Below, in pieces: positions 46,320-63,853 of a DNA stretch of 64,000 nucleotides; position 1 is the first letter of the stretch, and the number at the start of each line of letters is the position of its first letter. This DNA comes from Saposhnikovia divaricata. Its lineage: Eukaryota > Streptophyta > Magnoliopsida > Apiales > Apiaceae. The position numbers and the translations under genes are program-made. A model generated the notes under the pieces. That model was not told the DNA's origin, did not search any database, and worked only from the letters and a program-made list of their open reading frames with translations. Location of the stretch: assembly GCA_036435485.1 (NCBI GenBank), contig CM071598.1, positions 124,250,148 to 124,314,147 on the forward strand, in the 5' to 3' direction.

Positions 46320-47642
46320 CTACAAAAAATTAATGAAATTACTAATCAGCCCCTCTCTTGCACCTGCTGCCTCCTTTTCAGTTTTTTGATAATCATTATC
46401 ATGTTTAGCATGGCAACAAATATCGGAGGATGCTGTCTTCAACTTCTTATTTATTGCGCATAAAGTTTCAACTATAGATTTCCTTTTTCCCAGAACAGGA
46501 GTAGTGTCTTTGATTGACTGCTCTACGTTGGGCTTCTGATAGCTGGAAAAATGGACCTTAGTCTTGCCGAAATTCAAATCCCTTCTTCCACCTTCCTTTT
46601 TAATTTTTTTATAATCGTCGTTATATGTAGAAGGCCAACAAAAATCAGAGGGTACCGGCTTGGGATAACTAGTATCTATTTGTTCTGCTGGTGAACTCGC
46701 AGTTACCAGTGTACTCTCTTCAGTGTCGCTAATATCTACAAATTCCACCTCATCACGTATTCCAACAATTTCAGGTCCAGAATACCCTTCTTTTTCTTTA
46801 TCCCTGTAACTGTCGGACACAAATTCCACCTCATCATCACGTATTTCAATAATTTCAGGTCCGGAATACCTTTCTTTTTCTTTATTCCTGTAACTGTCGG
46901 ACACTACTAAATCATCACGACTTGTCTTAGTAGTAATAGCTTCTCCATAATTTTCCGAGACACCCTGATTACCATCAACAGTACCGCTATTCATTGTTGA
47001 TGAAATCACACTATCCACATTAGTATTCTTCTTCTGAGGTTCACTACTACTTTGTACCGGATGATCGTTATTAACTTTAGGACGCAAATTAACTTGAGCT
47101 TTCTTGGAAGCGTCCAAGGTTATCTTGCAAAGAACAGTATTACAGGGATTACTAATGTCCTCATTAATCCCGTGCAACTGATACTCATGCATCTTCCAAT
47201 AACCTACCTTGCTCAAATCCTCATCAGAATCATCATTGATTTCAAAAACTAGAAATCTTTTCTCCCCAATAAGATCACCATTACAATCCCTGATCTCGTA
47301 GCGCTTTGTTTGGCCGGTCCAAGTTCCACAACCAGCTTTCTTTATGTAATTGTCTTTCGAATGCTTCTTCTTTTTCTCAACAGTTGCCTTCTTGGTTAAG
47401 TTGACAAAGACATAAGTAACTTTTTCAAGCTTTCCGGGGCTGACTTCGGAGAGGATCCAGGGATGTGCATCCGGGTCGAATATTTGCCAGGGATTGGCAT
47501 TGGGACCATAAAGTTGTTTCTCCTCGACAGTATTGCAGGGGAGCTTTTGTCCAAGAATTTTAGACTTCAAGTAGGATGATATGAGCTCTTCATCGAAAGG
47601 GCTGAAACGAAATCCGACAGGGAATTTCATGCTTTGATCCAT
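46320..47642 (-). CDS. NAC-domain transcription factor, single exon
   Basis: A 440-residue protein with an N-terminal NAC DNA-binding domain (about residues 6-176). Subdomain A is FPVGFRFSPFDEELISSYL (7-25). Later blocks are NPWQIF (50-55), the Lys-rich EKKKKHSKDNY (89-99), GCGTWTGQTKRYEI, IGEKRFLVFEI and VGYWKMHEYQL (146-156), matching subdomains B-E. The C-terminal half is acidic and Ser/Thr-rich, as in NAC activation regions, with a near-perfect tandem duplication of about 27 residues (247-274 and 275-301) and a looser repeat at 334-356 and 408-431. NAC factors act in the nucleus in development and stress responses. Most family members have two introns in the NAC domain; this gene has none, and the frame is intact. 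ATG at 47642 is preceded by a leader and a TATA box near 47770. The substitutions SPFDEE for the usual TPTDEE mark a divergent, lineage-type NAC. Confidence 0.93.
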   Translation of the reverse strand: MDQSMKFPVGFRFSPFDEELISSYLKSKILGQKLPCNTVEEKQLYGPNANPWQIFDPDAHPWILSEVSPGKLEKVTYVFVNLTKKATVEKKKKHSKDNYIKKAGCGTWTGQTKRYEIRDCNGDLIGEKRFLVFEINDDSDEDLSKVGYWKMHEYQLHGINEDISNPCNTVLCKITLDASKKAQVNLRPKVNNDHPVQSSSEPQKKNTNVDSVISSTMNSGTVDGNQGVSENYGEAITTKTSRDDLVVSDSYRNKEKERYSGPEIIEIRDDEVEFVSDSYRDKEKEGYSGPEIVGIRDEVEFVDISDTEESTLVTASSPAEQIDTSYPKPVPSDFCWPSTYNDDYKKIKKEGGRRDLNFGKTKVHFSSYQKPNVEQSIKDTTPVLGKRKSIVETLCAINKKLKTASSDICCHAKHDNDYQKTEKEAAGAREGLISNFINFL

Positions 47643-47764
47643 TATTCACGAATCACAGGTTTGAGGTTTTTTATTTGAATATGGTGTTTGGATGTACAGA
47701 GAGCTTTGTGTATGAATTGCGTTCTGATCAATGTACAGATGTAGCCATGTTGGTGTGTTGTTAA

Positions 47765-47774
47765 CTATATATAG
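47765..47774 (-). promoter_or_regulatory. TATA box of the NAC gene
   Basis: CTATATATAG, 123 bases upstream of the ATG on the minus strand. That distance allows a leader of roughly 90 bases. Confidence 0.65.
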
Positions 47775-48686
47775 GAGGAGGATCACGCCTTGTTTTCCTT
47801 TTCACTTTAGAATTTGGATTTTCTTACCCCTTGAATTTGGTTGCATCCTTTTTTTTTTCCCCCTTCCCTTGAAAAGAGAATTTGTCTTTCTTTTTCGTAG
47901 TTGAAATAGATTCGGTCCCTGCATCTTTTTAAAAACTCCAAACTTTGAGATATTTAATTAATCCAAATTCGGATAGGCTACTCGATCCCAATTATTTTAA
48001 TAAATTCAAATTTAATTTGCATTCAAAAATTTCAAAAAATGGAATATTTTGAACAATACATCATATATTTTTTCAATTTCCTTTTCATATTTGAAAAATG
48101 ATTTATAATCTGATTTTCTATCCTTTGCACCTTCGGTAAAAACGAGGATTATTTTCCTCGTAGAATTTAAATAAAAGTCCAAAAAAATTCTTATTTAATA
48201 AATTTTGTCTACTTTATTAGTACATGAATTAGAGTGGACATGTGCTAGCAAAAATTTTTGGAAACATAATTTATAAACTTTAAGTTATAAATTTTTTATA
48301 TTTGCTAGCTTATAACCCGTGCAATGCACGGTTACTTTTTTAGTATCTATAATTTATTGATTTTTTTAAAATTTATATGTTATTAATTTACATATCAAAT
48401 TATTGATAAAAAATTGATATATATATATATATATATATATATAAGATTTTACACGTTCGATTTAATATTTGTATTCTATCTTGAATTTTGAAACTTGATT
48501 TGGACGATTTAAAAGCCCACGTGAAATTAACAAAATTATATTTTATTTAGTGATGGTTTAACAATTATTTTCCAATTAAAATCATCAAAATCATTAAATC
48601 TGGGGTGAAGGCCCTAAATAATCAAAAATAAATATTGTTTGCCCAAAATACTGAGCTCAAAATATTTGGCCTTAAATACCGACGGG
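47775..48686. other. Upstream region of the NAC gene, no other gene
   Basis: AT-rich. A near-perfect palindrome CCGTGCAATGCACGG lies at 48317-48331, and a TA run at about 48418-48442. No open frame is credible. The first several hundred bases are presumably NAC promoter. Confidence 0.55.
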
Positions 48687-49420
48687 ACACGTTGTTTCGT
48701 GTTTCGTATTGCAAGGATACGTTATTCCGTGCTCCGTATTGCACGGATACGTTTCTCCGTGAAACGTGATATACACAGATACGGAGCACCGTCCAACGTG
48801 ATATACACAGATACGCGGCACCGTCTAACGTGATGTTTTCCGGTTGTGTTCTTTACTCCGGCGACGATGAGGGAGATGAGCTGATTGTTTGATTTGCGCC
48901 CCTGCGGGGCCGTCACAGAATAACGGAAGTATCGTGTTTCCTGCACAAGTAAATAACCAATGAGATGAATGCTCAGAACTTTGGCGTTCATATGCAAGGG
49001 TGGGCGACACCACAAGTGAATGAAGACGCAGTCCATGCTGGTCACTCTACTTCCAGGAGAAAAAAATCTCCATCCATAAGTTTTGAAAACTTATGGTCCA
49101 TAAGTTTCACTCCATAAGTTTTATGGTCCATAAGTTTTACTCCATAAGTTAGTTTCCATAAGTTTTGGATAGTTTTATTCAAAACTTATGGTCCATAAGT
49201 TTCACTCCATAAGTTTAATGGTCCATAAGTTTTACTCCATAAGTTAGTTTCCATAAGTTTTTATCCAAAACTTATGGTAGTGCTCCATAAGTTTTTCCTC
49301 AATACGGAGCACCGTCCAACGTAATATCACTCAATACGGAGCACCGTCCAACGTGATATACACAGATACGGAGCACCGTCCAACGTGATATCCTTGGACA
49401 CGGAACACGAATCAACGTGT
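48687..49420. repeat. 32-bp minisatellite split by a palindrome-rich array
   Basis: Units of 30-32 bp with an ACGGAGCACCGT-like core, then CAACGTGATATACACAGAT, occur at about 48687, 48719, 48749, 48781 and 48813, and again at 49304, 49336, 49368 and 49400. Between them is a 465-bp segment. Its first half looks unique; its second half (49074-49295) holds about a dozen copies of CCATAAGTTT in both orientations, including a perfect 23-nt palindrome at 49074-49096 (CCATAAGTTTT facing AAAACTTATGG). No credible gene. Confidence 0.85.
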
Positions 49421-49544
49421 TAGGTCAGTAAATAGGGCCATAATTCTGCTTTTCAGTATTTTGGACCACTAAGTCTCAAAAATGATTATTTTGGTAATTT
49501 TCTCTTAAATCTGATTTATAGATCTCAAGATATAGCCTAAATAG

Positions 49545-50060
49545 TTAATATGAATTTTTTTAATACTATGTATATATATTTCAATTCTAATACATCCTTT
49601 TTTAATTATATCTTTTTTAGAGTATAATTTTCTATTTAAAATTCAATTTTAATACAACCTTTTTTTTAATAATATCCTTTTTAGATTATGATTTTCTTTT
49701 CAAGATTCACTTCTAATGCAACCTTTTTTAATTATATCCTTTTTAGATTATAATTTTCTTTTTAATATGATATAATCTTAATCGTCTATTTTTCTTTATG
49801 GGTCCGGACCCTAATCCTCTAGTGGCCCAATCTAACCCATGCAAGATTTTGGTCACGACAATAAATATGAATTTTTTAATACTAATAAAAAAAGTAAATA
49901 AAATTCAATTCTCTAATATAACCTTTTTCAGTTATATCCTTTTCAGATTATAATTTTGTTTTTAAAATTCAATTCTAATACAACCTTTTTCAATTATATC
50001 CTTTTTAGATTATAATTTTCTTTTTAAAATTCACTTCCAATGCAACATTTTATAATTGAA
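49545..50060. repeat. AT-rich tandem repeats, ~63-72 bp, in two blocks
   Basis: Units with TCAATTCTAATACAACC, a T-run, then TATATCCTTTTTAGATTATA occur at about 49579, 49640, 49704, 49897, 49969 and 50027. Both blocks of three are preceded by ATATGAATTTTTTTAATACT-like sequence (49549 and 49865), so a block of about 315 bp appears duplicated. Confidence 0.8.
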
Positions 50061-50062
50061 AG

Positions 50063-51653
50063 TGTTTGTCCTAAATCCAATCATGTATGATGAGTTAAGA
50101 AGAACTTTCTTGTATTCTTATTTGATTTCATTAATATTAATAAAAGACTTGTTTTGATTTTATTACAGGCTTTATCTATTTAAAGTGTTTTAAGTAAGAT
50201 GTTCCATAGTTTAGAGTAAAGCTTCTAGAATTATAATGAGATTATAATAGTGAGATCTAGAAGAAGAAAACTCTAGACTTAAACAGTTCCTGATCATAGG
50301 AAAACTAATTGAAAGTTAGTGAATCCGCAAAGATTGGTACATACTATGCTTGCTCCCTTAAGGAGGATGTCTGTTCTCATAGGCATTTGTGTGGTGACAC
50401 TATAACTAGTATGTAGGTACTTATTAGGGAATAAGTTCATTGAACATGACTCGATAAGTTGGACAACTAATGGATTTTACTCACGTGTCAATAGTTATTC
50501 ACTGAGTGATAGTTGTACAAGTGTCCTTAGACTTGAGATCGTTAAAGTTATCTTGTATATAATGAACTATGCTTTGGATTAGTCCTTAGTCTCAAGGCCA
50601 TCCATTAGGTCTATTCTGGGCATAGGGATTTATGTATGAAGATAGTTAACCGTCAATAAAGAATCTACCCCTTCTAGTAAGGAAGTGAATATCCTATGTT
50701 ATTCTTAGTATGCGAGTTCTGGAATCTCTGGCCAGAGTGTATGAAATTAGAAAGGAGTTTCTAATTTGCATTAATATGAACTTTGCATTATGAATAAGAA
50801 ACCATATGATTAAATTTGATAGGCCTGACACGAGATCCATGCCTTGTATTTAATCGGGATATTGTAAGGGTAGAAGGAATTGATTGTACGGTAACTAGTC
50901 ACTGACAGGTTCTTGGTATTCTAAGAAGTGAATTCATATTATCCGGATAGTCGCGATATTTTGAGAAGCATCACTCACGATGTAGAATAAATATAATTAA
51001 TCAGTTAATTATCTTTAGTGAATTTTAGAATTCATATAAATAATAAATAAAAGTTTATTATTATATATTTCTACTACCGGCTTAATATTGAACCTACAGG
51101 GTCACACCATAAAAAGATTAATTTATTGATGAAGGTATTTTGAGAGAGCAAGTTGTTTTCTAAAGAGTTTAGAAAAAATAATAATGATTAAAATAGTTTT
51201 AATTAATATTTAAACATTTTATAAGATAAAGCGTGGGATTTATATAATAATATATATTGATATATTAATTATAATAAAACCTAGTTGAGCCCTATATATA
51301 GAATGAGATGAGAAGGTGTTTAGTATGCAAAGTGGTTTTGTGAAAAACCTAGTTGCCACCTCTCTTCTTCTTCATCTCTTTCTCTCTCTCTCTCAAAAGA
51401 ACAAGGACACCATTTTTATAAAAGCTTGTTTTATAAAAAGCTTCATCGAAGGATTAATCTTGGTGGATACCGGTAGAATGCTTCACACTCTGAGGAGCAA
51501 CTGCTAGCAACCAATTTTATAAAGCATCGATTTTCAAGGTATGGTTACGATTTCTCCGCTCTCTCGTTTTTATATGCTTTTCTATATGTGCGAAACATGG
51601 TTTTTACAGAATAGTTGTTATATCACGCTTCCGCTCGTCCGTAAATTCCTTCA
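50063..51653 (+). mobile_element. Copia-type retrotransposon, 5' LTR (1.59 kb)
   Basis: It begins TGTTTGTCCTAAATCC at 50063 and ends ATTCCTTCA at 51653. One base later comes the PBS TGGCATCAGAGC (51655-51666), one mismatch from the usual initiator-Met complement. A TATA box (CTATATATA) lies near 51292-51300. GAAAG (50058-50062) is the expected left half of the target duplication; the right end of the element is outside the window. The Copia assignment rests on PBS and general LTR style, since no pol is visible. Confidence 0.78.
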
Positions 51654-51654
51654 A

Positions 51655-51666
51655 TGGCATCAGAGC
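51655..51666 (+). promoter_or_regulatory. Primer-binding site of the Copia-type element
   Basis: TGGCATCAGAGC, one base after the LTR. It is an initiator-Met tRNA type site with one transition. Confidence 0.8.
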
Positions 51667-52045
51667 TAGGTTCTACATATAGAGATTCATATAAAAAATT
51701 TCAGATTTTTTTATGCATGTATGGATTTATTATGATTTTTGCAAGTTTATTTAGATTTAATTATGAATTAATTCAAAATAATTTTTCCATGAGATTTTGA
51801 CTACTGATCTGGGTTCTACAAGTGTTGTAGATCATCTAGGTATTTTGTTTTATGATTTTGTGTGTGTGGATTATTTGTTATGAATTTTTAAAAATTGTTT
51901 TGGTTAAAAAATCATAGAATAATCATGCATGTGAATGATATGGAATTAAAATTTTCACTAGGACCCCTGGCTGACTTTGTAATTGATGCTGCTGTTTGAT
52001 TTCAGAAATCATATTATTTTGATTTTTTAATAATTTATTAATAGT

Positions 52046-52047
52046 AA

Positions 52048-52111
<64 letters not shown>

Positions 52112-52113
52112 TT
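52046..52113. repeat. (AAT)n microsatellite
   Basis: Over twenty AAT units in the Copia leader, with one interruption near the 3' end. Confidence 0.95.
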
Positions 52114-52214
52114 AATAAATGTTATTCATATATTCGGCAGTTTCTTGTTTTGGGTAATAAAGCACACAACAGTTACAAGGCACCTGGCGTTTCCTGTTTA
52201 GTTAACGGCTGTAA

Positions 52215-52576
52215 GAGCATCTCCAAGAGTCTCTGAGCTCACTCCTAAATATATTATAAACAATTAAGCTCTTAGCAAGTTATTACATTGATTTATGTGT
52301 CAACTCCAACAATGCTCTCTATTATGGCTCTTTATTTTCTATTTTATTCAAATTTCAATTCCACTTGGACAAACAATCAATAGATGAGAGAGAATAACCA
52401 CTATTTTACTAATAAAATATTAAGTTAAGAGCTACTAGTTGCTCCTAAAATAGAGGAGAGAGAAGAAGATCTTAACTTTTTAAAGAGCCTCTAAGAGTCT
52501 CTTGGAGCTTGATTTTTATTCTCTCTCCTCATTTTTTGAGTTAAGAGTTATAATAAAGAGTCTCTTGGAGATGCTC
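52215..52576. mobile_element. Tourist-type (PIF/Harbinger) MITE, 362 bp
   Basis: Terminal inverted repeats GAGCATCTCCAAGAGTCTC and GAGTCTCTTGGAGATGCTC are flanked by TAA on both sides (52212-52214 and 52577-52579), the preferred PIF/Harbinger target. It is non-coding. Confidence 0.94.
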
Positions 52577-53592
52577 TAAGATTAATAAAGAAAAGAATCA
52601 GCTGAAAGCTGGCGCGTGGCGTGCAACCGTGGGGGAAGGGTGTCGCGCATTTTTTTAATGCATGACAGTCTGACGCGCATGAGTGGCATGCGTTACACAA
52701 TTTAATGGCTTTAAATTGTTGTAACGTATTCCCGTAATGCGTTATAACCCTTCTTTCCAAATTAAATTAGATTTTTTGGGAGTTTCGTAACTCCGTTTTG
52801 GGCGTGCGATATATCGTTGGATTCGTTTTTCCGAGACGGATCTACTGGAGTGGTCAAATATTTTTAATATAAAAGTTTTGAACTTTTTATATTCCCGGAA
52901 GTGTTTTAAAGCATGTTTTAATTGTTTTAATTTCTTTTAAATACTATAATAAATCCATATATCAATATATCATTGTGTGACATGATATTACTTGCATGCT
53001 TACTTTTTTATTTATTTTTGTATATGAGATATATGCTTATATTTACCATGCGATGAAAGATTTAGGTGAACTTAAATCAAAATAAGGCGTGCTTTAGAAA
53101 ATCAAGAATATGAATCGTTTCTTGCCTTAACAATAATATTATGAATACAATCATGAGATTCTTATGTTTGTGAAACACGTAATTAAATATGAATTTTCAA
53201 TATTGAGAGAAAGGATGATTCTGTCAAAAACGGATTTCGATCTGTAAGAAAGGAGTATTAAGTGACGCATCTTGACAATGCTCCCCCCGATCTGGGAATC
53301 ATCCAATTAATGATTATTGATTTTAAATATTTAATTTAAAAGGAAGAATCTCTTTATAATATGATTATGATTGTAACATAATATAATCCCTCTAAAATTA
53401 AATAATATCAAGTAGTAATTGACCAATGACACAACGGGCTTGTGTCGGTCATAGCCTTCCAACATGGTAGAAAGTACTTCTTATTTTTAAATCATTGTCG
53501 TTTCGTGCTACAGCCGAGGGCTTTGATTTCGAAATTAGAAATACTTGTCTATTACATATTACATAGAGATGTGTATAATGAATTAGAATCTA

Positions 53593-59169
<5,577 letters not shown>

Positions 59170-59598
59170 CTAATGGTCGTTACGTGCTACAGCCGTGGGT
59201 CGTTGGAGACTGATTTAATTGTACGAAATGTTGGGTTAGACTTGACTTAGAATATTGAGTTTGTGGTGCTACAGCCGTGACTCAATTATTCAAGAGGATA
59301 AAGTTTTATTAGGGAATAACATAAGATGTAATTGATAAGAGTTGTCTGCCTATTGAACATCACACGGCGTTTCGTGCTATAACCGAGGTCGTGTGATGGA
59401 ATGTAGGATCCCTATCCCCACTAGCATTATGAATGCTTAATTTTTCACTTAGGGGTTGTATAAATTAGATAAACTAGTCGGAGTCACTTATGAATAAAGA
59501 CCCGATGCATGTAGTGTTTTTAAAATGAAATTGAATATTTGCTAAGTGTTGTTATGTGTTTATCATTTACAGATTTACTATATACATTATGTCTTCTG

Positions 59599-60410
59599 TG
59601 TTAGGTCCCATGAAAGGGCTAATTTAAGCTAGAAGGGGGGTTGAATAGCTTAAAATCCAATTTAAAAATTATTATGGCGTTTTAAAAATATTTATCCCTT
59701 TTTATCCCTTTTTTTAAAACTTTTACCGAGTCGTTATGCAGTTTATAAGTGCAGAAATAAAAGACAAGGGAAGAAAATACCACACAGGAGATTTTATCCT
59801 GGTTCGCGATGGCGCAATCCCTAATGGATTCGCTCACCCCTACTCCAGTCCCCGAGCTCCTCTCCGGACTCGAGATTTTCTTAAAAATAAACTCGCTCCT
59901 TTAGTAGGCGGAGAAGCCTTTACAACCTTGCAAATATTGGTCCTGGTACGTGTCTCCCTGACACTACATCACAATAAATATAAAAATAAATACAAGACTT
60001 ATCTTGGACCATAACTCCCCGTTACTCCCTCAAAGTCGTTGTAAAACCTACACAACTTATCTTAGACAGCAACTCCCCGCTACTTCTTCAAAGTTGATAT
60101 AGAACCCTTGTGTAGACTATGAATCCTTAGCTTTTTCCGGTCATGGGTCTTAGATGAAAGGTATTGGGTCTTTCCTCTTCTTCACAGTGCAAAGGCTACT
60201 AACTCCCCGTTAGCACCTAGGACTTGGGTATTAGAACGAGAATCACCTCACTTCAACTTCACCTCACTGCAAGAGTTAGAATACAATATCTACGAGACAA
60301 ACCTTAGTGTAAAAAGAGTTTGGACTTGTATGTCCGAGAGTGACTTTAATATTCTTGTACGAATATTAAGTATTTTAAATCTATAAACTTTATTTGTGAT
60401 ATGGGCTAAA
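59599..60410 (+). mobile_element. Copia-type LTR fragment (SIRE/Maximus-like)
   Basis: It begins TGTTAGGTCCCATG after TTCTG (59594-59598). GAAGGGGGGTTGAATAG about 40 bases in matches the start of the solo LTR at 5431. It is cut at 60411 by another LTR, so its other end is not seen. It holds an internal 60-bp duplication near 59992 and 60052 (ACTCCCCG.TACT..TCAAAGT). The 92-codon frame at 59736-60014 inside it resembles nothing that I know and is likely accidental. Confidence 0.72.
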
Positions 60411-63400
60411 TGTAATAACCCTAACTTCAGTAATGCTACAGTGGTCACATGAATAGTAAATTTCGAGGATTTAGAGAAATGGTATATAGGTACCCTATAA
60501 TGGAAACATAAAATGAATAAACAGAAACCATATTAGTATTGTACAATGGAAATAAGTGACTCGAAATGACGTTAGATTTCAGAAATTCCTGAAGCATGGA
60601 TTTTGAGGATTTTGATTTCGAATAAGCTTCTATTGGATATTAAGGAGCATGGAAACATTATAAGAATTATATATTGAGGAATTAGTGAATTTAGATTTAA
60701 CCAAGGGATTATTAAGTTAAGAGAATACCAATGGAATTTAGATTTTTAAATGATTTTAAAACCACTGAGATAATGAGGTACATTCGAAACGAACCACAAT
60801 TAGACGCATATGGAGACCAAGCAACCAAGATTAGTAATATAACAAGGATACATACCACATTATTTACCAATGTGATTGGCATTTTACTTAGAAAATTAAG
60901 AAATTGGGAGATTAGCTCATCCTAATGACATCATCATCCACTAACTTGTTTTAAGGGGGTAAATTAGTAACTTTGCAAGGTTTTAATCACTAAATATCTA
61001 CCAAGCTTCCAAAGTACTCTAGTATTAGCAAGATTAGATAAGATAAGACCAAAACAAAACACAAAAACCTCTCCCCCTTCTTGTTTCTTCCATTCGGCCA
61101 AAGTAAGAAAAAAAAAAAAGAGAAAAATCAAAAATCAAAACCCTAGCTAGCTTTAACATAAAATCAAGAGATAATTCATGGAGCTTCTTGGAGGATAGAA
61201 AGAGAGATTCACAAAGTTTCAAGGCCAACCAACATCATCTAACAAGGTAATAAAATCTCCAAAGTTGATGATGAATAGTGATGAATAGTAGTTTTCTAAG
61301 AACTAACTTGATTTTCATGGTTCTTTTAGTTGATTCAAGCCATTGTAAGGTTGTTTAAGGGCTAGCTAAGGATTATTAAGTGTTGATAAAGCTTCAAGAA
61401 GGTATAAACATGCTTGCCCTTTTATATTTATGGTAGATATTGAAGTGGTTGGTAGTTAAGTGGTGTTAATGTAATGTTTATGATGATTATGTGTTATTAA
61501 GTGGTTTGTTTTGATGTGAAAATTGTGTTGTGGACTTGTAACCATGGCTGGTGAAGAATACCACATGGTGTAGGTGATGATTATGGTGTTTGATAATTGA
61601 TTTGGAGGAGTTGGATTTATGGAAAGTATGAAATTATAGCCGTTATAATGCCCGATTTTCGTTAGGATGTAAGTTGCCCTGTTTTGGACCCCCTGCATCC
61701 GTACGGTACCCTACTGTCCAGGTTCCTATTTAACTATGAAATGATAGAGCTTAGTTCATAGATCGTTTTGATATAAGGTGCGTTAAAATCTGATGAACGG
61801 TTTAGGAGAAAAGTCAGTTTTAGTGAAAGCGGTTCAGAAACCGAGAAACTGTAAATGTATCAAACTTGAGGTTACAATTACCATACTTTAACATTGTTAA
61901 AAGTCACGAAATTTTGGGATATGGTAGTAGTGTGGTCAAAGAACTATTTCCAGTTGACCTTACATTAAAATTCGAAACCCATATTTTCTGAGAATTTTTA
62001 CAGTTAAGTGTGGTCGTTAAGGAAAATGGTGAAAACCCCTGAAACTTCGATTTAGGTTATAAACGGTTAAGTTCTGGAAACCTTTGGGGTAATATGAATA
62101 CTTTAAACATATATTAAAGTTTCAAAAGGTAATGTTATACAAGAGTGTAGTGAGTAAGAGATGTGGTTCTAACGACGGTCCTTTTGTGTTTATAGAAACT
62201 CCGGAAGAGGGACGAGCCATACCGTCAGGATATCGAAACCGAGGCAAGATTTCTTCTATCTCTATTTGTAAAACTACTTATCTTCACAAAGAAACTTGAT
62301 TTTGTGAAATATATATGTGATGCTATTATTACTATATTGTGAAGAAATTGTCTTCCTTGAGTATTAATATTGAAAAGAAAGATATCTGAAGATGTATATG
62401 AATATGGATATGAGTATAAGATGTATATGAATATGAATGAGAGTATGAGATGGATATGTACAAAGATGATTATGCATGAATTGAACATGCCTTATGATTA
62501 AGAGAATAAGAGAGAATGGTATCAGTTGTTATCGAGGGTTATATGGTTATAATATTATATTAAAAATGTTCTTATTGAGTATCAGTGGTTTAATAAACAT
62601 TATTTGATTTCTGAATTTGAAAGAGAGGTCTGAATCATAATCAAAGCCTTATGATATATATATATATTTTATAGAAGTAATGTGTGAGAATGGAAATGAT
62701 ATGAGAGAATGATATGTGAAAACGAAAGTGAGAAAATGGAAATGTGGAATGATATTTTAAAAAGAGAATAACAATGTGATAAAGAGGGGGATTGCAACAG
62801 ACTTGCGTAAGTGGCTGTGTCAGGGCTGTGTGCGACACAGTCCAGCATTTATTATTTTTATTACGGCACGAAGATGCCAAGGGAGGATGTTAGCAGGTGG
62901 CCTTCCTCCAGGGATGATTTTCATTCCTTCTACCGGTAGTAAAAAGAGAGCAGATACGATTAGGCGACTGATCATCGTCCTAACGTATCAGGCGACAGCA
63001 GATATCCCCAATGTTTTTGAAAAGAAAGTGTAGACAATGGTTTTCAGATTTCTATACTGAAAACAGAATAATGATATGAGATGATGGAATGATAGTTACA
63101 GATGAAGAAAAACTGATATTATGTTATTTCAGATTTCTATACTGAAACAGAATATTGATATGAGATGATGATATTATGGATACAGATGAAGAAAAACTGA
63201 TATTATATTAATATAGATTACTTTCTTATAATAGTGAGTGGATGATGTATTATTAAATAAGAGCTTTACTCTTCCTTAAGGATTTTAATTGTTTCCTGCT
63301 ATTACATATGCCTATACATATATGTATACTTGTTCACATTCTAAATTTTAGTTACAGAATGATCTTGCTGAGCTATTATAGCTCACTCTTGCTATTTATG

Positions 63401-63839
63401 TATATAGCAGCTAGGTCCCATGCCGATACTACGTACCACACCCCGCAAGAGGGTAAGGGAAAGGCGACCTTTTGAGCGAGTGCTGGCGACCATCCCCGAG
63501 GTAGTGACAAGCGAAGGGGCTTAGTATACTTATGTAAATTAAGTGTGTAAGTTGTAATAAACTTTAGTTGTTGAAGTGCTTCCTGTAGAAGCTTTGTTCA
63601 ACAATGTACTTAGTAAATTCTGGGCTTGTAATAACTGCTAACTTTAAAACTTTTAAATATTGTGGTTGTTGTTCTATGAGCATATGACTGGTGTGTGTGT
63701 GTATTAGTGTGGGGTCAACTGCCTATTTATTTATTTATTTATTTAAAAAAAAAAAAAAAGGACTACAGAGATATTGATATTGATCGGAAATTGGACCTTG
63801 ACGGCCCGGATCCTTGACCCCGGATCCCGGGGCGTCACA
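60411..63839 (+). mobile_element. Gypsy-type retrotransposon, 5' LTR (3.43 kb)
   Basis: It starts TGTAATAACCC at 60411 and ends GGGGCGTCACA at 63839, followed by GA and an initiator-Met-type PBS. Its two ends, and a 60-bp island around 62950-63010, match the two large solo LTRs at 6908 and 26513, which lie in the opposite orientation. The right half carries an 85-bp tandem duplication (63045-63214). The remainder of the element is outside the window. A chromovirus of Tekay/Del type is suggested by the long TGTAATAACCC LTR and the PBS, but without pol this is a guess. Confidence 0.88.
63045..63214. repeat. 85-bp tandem duplication in the Gypsy-type LTR
   Basis: Two copies begin CAGATTTCTATACTGAAA at 63045 and 63130, each with GATGAAGAAAAACTGATATT near its end. 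They differ by a few substitutions and small indels. Confidence 0.88.
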
Positions 63840-63841
63840 GA

Positions 63842-63853
63842 TGGTATCAGAGA
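63842..63853 (+). promoter_or_regulatory. Primer-binding site of the Gypsy-type element
   Basis: TGGTATCAGAGA follows the LTR end after GA. It is the complement of the initiator-Met tRNA 3' end, as used by many plant LTR elements. Confidence 0.88.

Noticed and set aside
48722..49045. 107-codon minus-strand frame
   Set aside because: It runs across the 32-bp minisatellite and the adjoining segment with no domain or homology that I can see.
59736..60014. 92-codon frame in the SIRE-like LTR
   Set aside because: It is inside an LTR, without domain resemblance; LTRs of this type often have accidental frames.
62776..63033. 85-codon frame in the Gypsy-type LTR
   Set aside because: It overlaps the island shared by all three long LTRs but is not kept as a frame in the other copies.
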